From Pirellulales bacterium (GTDB lineage: Bacteria > Planctomycetota > Planctomycetia > Pirellulales > JANQPP01), in NCBI GenBank assembly GCA_028289405.1, contig JANQPP010000069.1:1-38406 (forward strand): DNA of 38,406 nt, written 5' to 3'. The stretch's first letter is position 1. Each line of letters starts with the position of its first letter. The translations under genes were made by a program, and so were the position numbers. The notes beneath the pieces are model-generated. The model saw only the letters and a program-made list of their open reading frames with translations. It was not told the origin of the DNA and made no database searches. Positions 34,109-38,406 of this stretch are shown here, in pieces.

Positions 34109-37100
34109 TTACCGTGCGAGAGGAGTCTGCGGCTGGCCGTCCAGATATCGCCAATTTTTGAGATACGCGATCAGATCCGCCATTTCCTGAGGGTCCAATT
34201 CGGCTTGCCAGTTGGCGGGCATATACGATTGGCCCGACGAGACGATCTCCTCGACTTGGCCACGGAGTAAAGTCGTCTCTTTCCCGCCCGCTTCGCGGAT
34301 CGTGATCGCCCCTGGTGTTTCCGAGGCGATGATCCCCGTGATTACCTCTCCGTCCGAACGCACGAGCGAATATTGAAAATAGTTGCTGTCCACCGCTCGA
34401 TTGGGATCGAGGACGGACAAGAGGAGTTGCTCGTGTGACTGGTCCCGGGCATCGGAAATGTTGGGGCCGACTTGCCAGCCCACGCCCTGCATGCGGTGAC
34501 AAGTCGCGCAATGCTTTCGAAACAGGGCTGCCCCTCGCGGTGCCGCTCCGTCCGGCAAAGCGTCGCGATAGCGTGTCCAGACGGCATCGAAAACCTCGGA
34601 TTCGCCCGTGTTCCAAATCTCCTTGGCCAACTCGCGGATTCGCGGATCGCGGTGATGCAATAACTGTTGACGATACACGGACCCAAGCTGCCCCGGTGCG
34701 ACCTCTTCGCGAACCATGGCCTGGAGTAAGCGAAGCGTGGTGGGTTTCGATGCCAGGCAGGCTTGCCAAATGGAATCACGCAGGTCGGGGGTTTCACGCG
34801 CCGCCATATGCACCAGTTGTAAGAATTCCTCGTCCGAGAGATTGGCCCGCAACAACACACGGGCCGCCTCCTGCCGCAGCGAAACAGGCTGCTCCCCCTC
34901 CGAGATGTTCCACAGCACTGCACGCGTCTCTTCATCTGCCGAGGCTTTCATCAACCGTATGGCCCATCGCCGATAGGTGATGTCGCTTTGTGCATCACTT
35001 GCAAACCGCGTGAGGCGGGTCACGAACCGGTTCCCCATATCCAGCGATGGGGAATCGACCGAGTTCAGAGCGTCTTTCTCTGGTGGAGGCACGGTGTCCA
35101 AACCGGTATGCAAACCATGCAGGCAAGCCAGGTCCAACAGGAAGTACTTCCCGTCACCGCTACCTGAATGACTCCGGCTGAGGGGCAGCCAGCTTCGCGC
35201 GTGAGCCAGTTCCGCCGCCTGCGCACGAGCACCGATCAATGCCGCGACTTCGCTTGCTAATTCGAGTTCGCTAGCGTTCGGCCGCTGAGAGGAATCCGTG
35301 AACTCTCGCGCGAACTCCTCCAAAAACCGCCCCGCCGATTCCGCCAATGAAGACAGTATGGCTTGACGCGTCCAATCATGCTCCGCATCTTGCCGCGCGA
35401 TGCGGACCAGCGCACGGACCATTCCTGGATCCCGGGGGACCACGCCACCACTGAGGGCGACTTGAAAACGAACCCTGATATCCTCGTCCCGAGCCAACCG
35501 CTGAAACACGATTTGTCGGGCCTCCGCTTGTTCTGGCAACCAGTCCTCGACCAAACGCACGCCATGTTCCCGCACGCCGGCATCCGCATCTTGCAAGGCG
35601 CGATGCACATGGGTCCAGGTCAGCCCGCCCAGCCCTTGAAGTGACCATAGGGCGTGCAGCCGCGCCAGGGGAGATTCGCTTTCACGCAGCAAGCTTTCCA
35701 AATGCGGAAACGCGGCGCGGTCCTGTCGCTCCTGCAACAGACGGGCGGCCGTCTCGCGCTGCCAGGCATGAGGATGTTCCAGGAACCGCACCAGTCGCGG
35801 CGTGTCCGCCTGTGAAAGCTTCGCAACCGTGAACACAGGTTCGGAATCGCCGTCGCGGGGAACAACACGGTAGATGCGGCCCCGGTCATGCCCGCCGGAA
35901 AAATCGGCGCGACGCTGCATCTCGGGCGGCATCCATTCCGGATGTTCGATCTCCGCCCGATACATGTCCACCACGTACAGTGCCCCGTCCGGTCCGTTCG
36001 CCAGGAATACGGGACGAAACCAAGTATCCGGCGTGGCCAAGAATTCTTCCGGTTGGCTGGAAGGCAACGCGCGAAACGAAGGTCCCTCTTCCATCAGCAC
36101 ATCTCGATGCACGAGGTTCGCCGTCGGTTCGCAGGTGAAACTGTTGCCCAGGTATTCGCGGGGCCAGAGACCGCCGCGATAGATCGTGACCCCACAGGCG
36201 GCGGTGAATTGCCCGGCATGCAAATTCGAAGTCGTCCACGCCCGGCTCAATGGATAGAGCCGAGAGTCCGCGCCGGCGGGCGACACATCCTGCACGGTTT
36301 TCGTCACGCGTAGCTGCGGATTGCGCTGGAGATAGCGCTGTTCGAGGACGACATGCATGCACGGATTGCGATTGCTGCAAATGAAACGCCGGCCATGGTC
36401 GTCGAAGGCCAGGCCGAATTGTCCGTTGCCGGAGATCGTTTCGGCCTGGCCAGAAAGAGGGTCAAACCGCAGGTCCATGCCCCGCAACTGGAGCGGCGTG
36501 GCGGAGATCTCCGGTGACGCGGCCGTGATCGTGCCTCCCCGCAGGCCGTTGGCGACATAGATGCGGTTGTCGATTCCCCACGTCGGGTGGTTGGCCCGTA
36601 ACTGCGGGTTCTGTTCCGCGAAGCCGGTAAACCAAACCTGCCGGGTATCCGCGCGCGAATCGCCGTCCGTGTCCGCGAACCAGGCCAACGTGCCGGCGTA
36701 GGTGATCCACGCGCCGCCCCGCCACGGCTGGAGGCCCGTCGCGAAGAGGAGTTGATCGGCGAAGATCGTGGCCGTTTCGAAGTAGCCGTCGCCGTCACGG
36801 TCTTCCAGGATCTTCACGCGGGAACGAGGTGTTTCCCCCTCGGCGGGGCCATGCGGATAGTCCCGCATCTCCACCACCCACATGCGGCCAGCCTCGTCGA
36901 ACGCGATGGCCACCGGTTCTTCGACCTGCGGTTCCGCGGCAACTAGTTCCAGCCGCAAACGGTCATCCGCCAGGCGGAAATGTCGCAGGCTGTCGCGCGG
37001 AGTGAACGGACCCTCCACGTGCGACGGATCGGCGGCCATAGCAGGCGGCACGCTGCGCGGAATCAGAGAGAGCAATGCCGCGAAACACAAAAGCAGGTGG

Positions 37101-37117
37101 CCATACACTCGTCGCAT
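34109..37117 (-). CDS. Planctomycete-type membrane-bound dehydrogenase with HEAT repeats and C-terminal cytochrome c
   Basis: About 1000 residues with a signal peptide (RRVYGHLLLCFAALLSL ... PAMA). ATG 37117 was chosen because it gives a normal signal peptide, although the frame opens at 37177. The N-terminal beta-propeller region (to about 400) has FDEAGRMWVVEMRDYPHG, VKILEDRDGDGYFETATIFA, FICSNRNPCMHVV and the LANGPDGALYVVDMYRAEIE motif, as in the PVC-type domains (TIGR02604-like). HEAT-like repeats follow (LVRFLEHPHAWQRETAARLL). A C-terminal cytochrome c (TIGR02603-like) shows FRKHCATCHRMQGVGWQVGP near residue 870 and NYFQYSLVRSDGEVITGII. Such proteins are multi-copy in planctomycetes and are thought to oxidise sugars or alcohols in the periplasm; the substrate is unknown. 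Confidence 0.9.
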   Translation of the reverse strand: MRRVYGHLLLCFAALLSLIPRSVPPAMAADPSHVEGPFTPRDSLRHFRLADDRLRLELVAAEPQVEEPVAIAFDEAGRMWVVEMRDYPHGPAEGETPRSRVKILEDRDGDGYFETATIFADQLLFATGLQPWRGGAWITYAGTLAWFADTDGDSRADTRQVWFTGFAEQNPQLRANHPTWGIDNRIYVANGLRGGTITAASPEISATPLQLRGMDLRFDPLSGQAETISGNGQFGLAFDDHGRRFICSNRNPCMHVVLEQRYLQRNPQLRVTKTVQDVSPAGADSRLYPLSRAWTTSNLHAGQFTAACGVTIYRGGLWPREYLGNSFTCEPTANLVHRDVLMEEGPSFRALPSSQPEEFLATPDTWFRPVFLANGPDGALYVVDMYRAEIEHPEWMPPEMQRRADFSGGHDRGRIYRVVPRDGDSEPVFTVAKLSQADTPRLVRFLEHPHAWQRETAARLLQERQDRAAFPHLESLLRESESPLARLHALWSLQGLGGLTWTHVHRALQDADAGVREHGVRLVEDWLPEQAEARQIVFQRLARDEDIRVRFQVALSGGVVPRDPGMVRALVRIARQDAEHDWTRQAILSSLAESAGRFLEEFAREFTDSSQRPNASELELASEVAALIGARAQAAELAHARSWLPLSRSHSGSGDGKYFLLDLACLHGLHTGLDTVPPPEKDALNSVDSPSLDMGNRFVTRLTRFASDAQSDITYRRWAIRLMKASADEETRAVLWNISEGEQPVSLRQEAARVLLRANLSDEEFLQLVHMAARETPDLRDSIWQACLASKPTTLRLLQAMVREEVAPGQLGSVYRQQLLHHRDPRIRELAKEIWNTGESEVFDAVWTRYRDALPDGAAPRGAALFRKHCATCHRMQGVGWQVGPNISDARDQSHEQLLLSVLDPNRAVDSNYFQYSLVRSDGEVITGIIASETPGAITIREAGGKETTLLRGQVEEIVSSGQSYMPANWQAELDPQEMADLIAYLKNWRYLDGQPQTPLAR

Positions 37118-37459
37118 TGGATCAACGCATTGGGGAGGGGGGGGAGCCGAGTGGGAAAGTCGGACCATGCCTTTCATTTTATTCGCTGCTGGGCATTCGT
37201 CGATTCGGCTCTGTCTCCCAACGCTCGGTCGACAGCATGGTGACGGCTGACGTGATCAAGATCGATTTCGATGCTCGGCGCCAATCCAATATTCTAGGTT
37301 TCGTGACGAAATATAGTGCGAGCGGCGAAAATCAGTGCGTGTCGCATGTTAATCTGTGGTTTCGGTGCTACCACATTCGGGACCACACAATCACGAACTC
37401 GCTGCGCGGAACCGAACGGCGCTCCAACCGGTGGACCTAAATTCGCGGAGGGAAAAATC
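37118..37459. other. Divergent intergenic region
   Basis: About 340 bases between the cytochrome c gene (minus) and the small membrane-protein gene (plus). It should hold both promoters. TATAGT at 37312-37317 could be a plus-strand -10 box, but no good -35 partner is seen. A plus-strand frame from 37239 to 37440 is open but has no ribosome site and no recognisable motif, so I do not call it. Confidence 0.35.
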
Positions 37460-37684
37460 ATGTCCGATGCATTCAACACGATTTTCAATAATTGGCTCGT
37501 TGCCGCCATTGTGATGATGGGCCTGGCCAGTATCGTGTCTTCCGTGGCCAAGGAATTCCGCAAGTTCATCTGCCACCGCCAAGATCTGGAGTTCAAACGG
37601 GAAATGGTGGATCGGGGCGTTCCGGTCGAGGACGTGCAGCGCCTCGTGCGTGCCAGAAGCAAACCGGCAAAAACCGAAGAGTAG
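37460..37684 (+). CDS. Small single-pass membrane protein, unknown function
   Basis: A 74-residue product from ATG 37460, eight bases after GGAGG. One N-terminal transmembrane helix (NWLVAAIVMMGLASIVSSVA) is followed by a charged cytoplasmic helix (LEFKREMVDRGVPVEDVQRL) and a basic end. The segment KREMVDRGVPVEDVQRLVRA resembles the C-terminal helix of various small bacterial membrane proteins in which a helix ends in RGMSxEEIxRI-like repeats. No function is inferred. It precedes the PilZ-like gene by 193 bases. Confidence 0.75.
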   Translation: MSDAFNTIFNNWLVAAIVMMGLASIVSSVAKEFRKFICHRQDLEFKREMVDRGVPVEDVQRLVRARSKPAKTEE

Positions 37685-37877
37685 CCGTGGTCGCTCCGGT
37701 AACACTCCTTCACGCCACGTCCCGTCCAATCCGAGGCCATTCCCCATATGGCGAATACCCCCCTCCTGGGCCATACGCCCCGCATAATCCCTCCCGAAAG
37801 TAATCGCCTGAAAACTTGCCATGAGGCGGTCGATTTTAATCTGCTAAGGGGCAGCGGAGAAAGCATCATGGGACCAT

Positions 37878-38180
37878 ATGATGACAAGACACCAAGAAGA
37901 ATCACCGCTCGACTCATGGCTCCGTGCCGCCGAAATCTCCGACCGCCGGACACACCCGCGAGTGGCGCCCCAAACGGATGAGGCCACGCTCTTTTTGCGG
38001 GTACAAGTCGTGGATGAGTCGGAAGGGGGCCTGGGCATTATTCTAGAGCCAGGCTGGGAGCCGAACATCGGTTCCCGCGTGGAAGTCTATCATCAAGGAT
38101 TTCCACAGTGGGGTGAAGTTCGCTTCGTGAACGGCTTGCCGGACGGCAAACAACGCGTCGGGCTGAAGTGGGTCGATTAG
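37878..38180 (+). CDS. PilZ-domain-like protein
   Basis: A 100-residue soluble protein from ATG 37878 (37881 also possible). It shows the two halves of the c-di-GMP-binding PilZ motif: RxxxR in RRTHPRVA, and DxSxxG in VVDESEGGLGIIL about 25 residues later. Beta strands follow (GSRVEVYHQGFPQWGEVRFV, then QRVGLKWV). PilZ proteins respond to cyclic di-GMP and control motility, adhesion or secretion. Both motif halves are intact, so binding is plausible. The ribosome site is weak. Confidence 0.7.
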   Translation: MMTRHQEESPLDSWLRAAEISDRRTHPRVAPQTDEATLFLRVQVVDESEGGLGIILEPGWEPNIGSRVEVYHQGFPQWGEVRFVNGLPDGKQRVGLKWVD

Positions 38181-38185
38181 TCACG

Positions 38186-38240
38186 GCGAAACGGCCTTTT
38201 CTCCGCGTTTCGCGGCCTACATTCCCGCGCTTCTGGCGGG
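38186..38240 (+). terminator. Two hairpins downstream of the PilZ-like gene
   Basis: GCGAAAC (38186-38192) can pair with GTTTCGC (38207-38213), and CCCGC (38224-38228) with GCGGG (38236-38240). They start six bases after the stop codon. No T-tract follows, so they are weak candidates for transcript ends. The rest of the window to 38406 shows no gene. Confidence 0.3.
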
Positions 38241-38406
38241 CCTCTCCATCACGCGCCGATTTCCCCTTCAGATTGGCATTTCCGTCTGTAGTTGCCATAA
38301 TTCCTATCCCAGCAGTCACGAGAACTGCAAAGTCACGTTTGCAGTAGTTGGAGGCCGAGGGCGGGACGCCAAGCGATGTAATCGGCGGACGCTCGTAACG
38401 GTATCT

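Noticed and set aside
37239..37440. Plus-strand frame of 67 codons in the divergent gap
   Set aside because: No ribosome site, no motif, and it lies where promoters of both neighbours are expected.
1..38406. tRNA genes, rRNA, CRISPR arrays, insertion sequences
   Set aside because: No T-arm-like GGTTCGAATCC segments with a matching acceptor stem, no regular repeats and no transposase or integrase gene were seen on reading both strands.

Overview
The window most likely comes from a planctomycete (Pirellulales/Planctomycetia-like). The clearest sign is the large membrane-bound dehydrogenase/cytochrome c protein at the right end (N-terminal beta-propeller, HEAT repeats, C-terminal CxxCH), an architecture very common in that phylum. 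A PQQ-type dehydrogenase fused to cytochrome c, several orphan conserved membrane proteins and high GC with mixed strand use fit the same picture. All calls come from reading motifs; no database search was possible.

Layout. 1-1012: 3' part of a GT39-like membrane glycosyltransferase. 1165-2928: PQQ-type sugar dehydrogenase with a cytochrome c tail. 3058-3618: a secreted peroxiredoxin whose catalytic cysteine codon is TGA, followed by a bacterial-SECIS-like hairpin; this is a strong candidate selenoprotein and the most interesting item here. 3632-4201 (-): hypoxanthine phosphoribosyltransferase. 4343-6485: alpha/beta hydrolase tightly coupled to an LplT-like MFS transporter. 6523-9183 (-): an AI-2E/PerM-family transporter with a large acidic insertion, followed by a secreted, membrane-anchored protein of unknown function. 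9429-13101: three overlapping genes for envelope lipid/glycan work (YbhN-like flippase/synthase family, GT2 glycosyltransferase, GT39-like membrane protein), then a DUF1579-like protein at 13118.

13600-15580 is an A+T-richer island on the minus strand. It holds a ribbon-helix-helix-like protein, an uncharacterised 268-aa protein and a PIN-domain protein, with terminator-like hairpins on both sides. 16015-17367 is a BtrH-N/DUF4872-like protein that seems to lack the expected active-site cysteine. A small conserved-looking protein (17525-17800) follows.

18071-33583 (-) is a glycogen/trehalose metabolism cluster. In transcription order it reads: TreS fused to maltokinase, GlgB, (terminator-like site), TreZ, a 1770-residue GlgX-TreY fusion, GlgC, and an exported serine hydrolase. 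It covers ADP-glucose supply, branching, debranching, the TreY/TreZ route from glucan to trehalose, and the TreS/Mak trehalose-maltose-maltose 1-phosphate route. Glycogen synthase (GlgA) and maltosyltransferase (GlgE) are not in the window.

33774-33926 (-) is a short ORF resembling only the N-terminus of a GCS2/YbdK carboxylate-amine ligase, probably a gene remnant. 34109-37117 (-) is the planctomycete-type cytochrome c protein. Two small genes on the plus strand close the window: a single-pass membrane protein (37460-37684) and a PilZ-like protein (37878-38180). No tRNA, rRNA, CRISPR array or insertion sequence was recognised.
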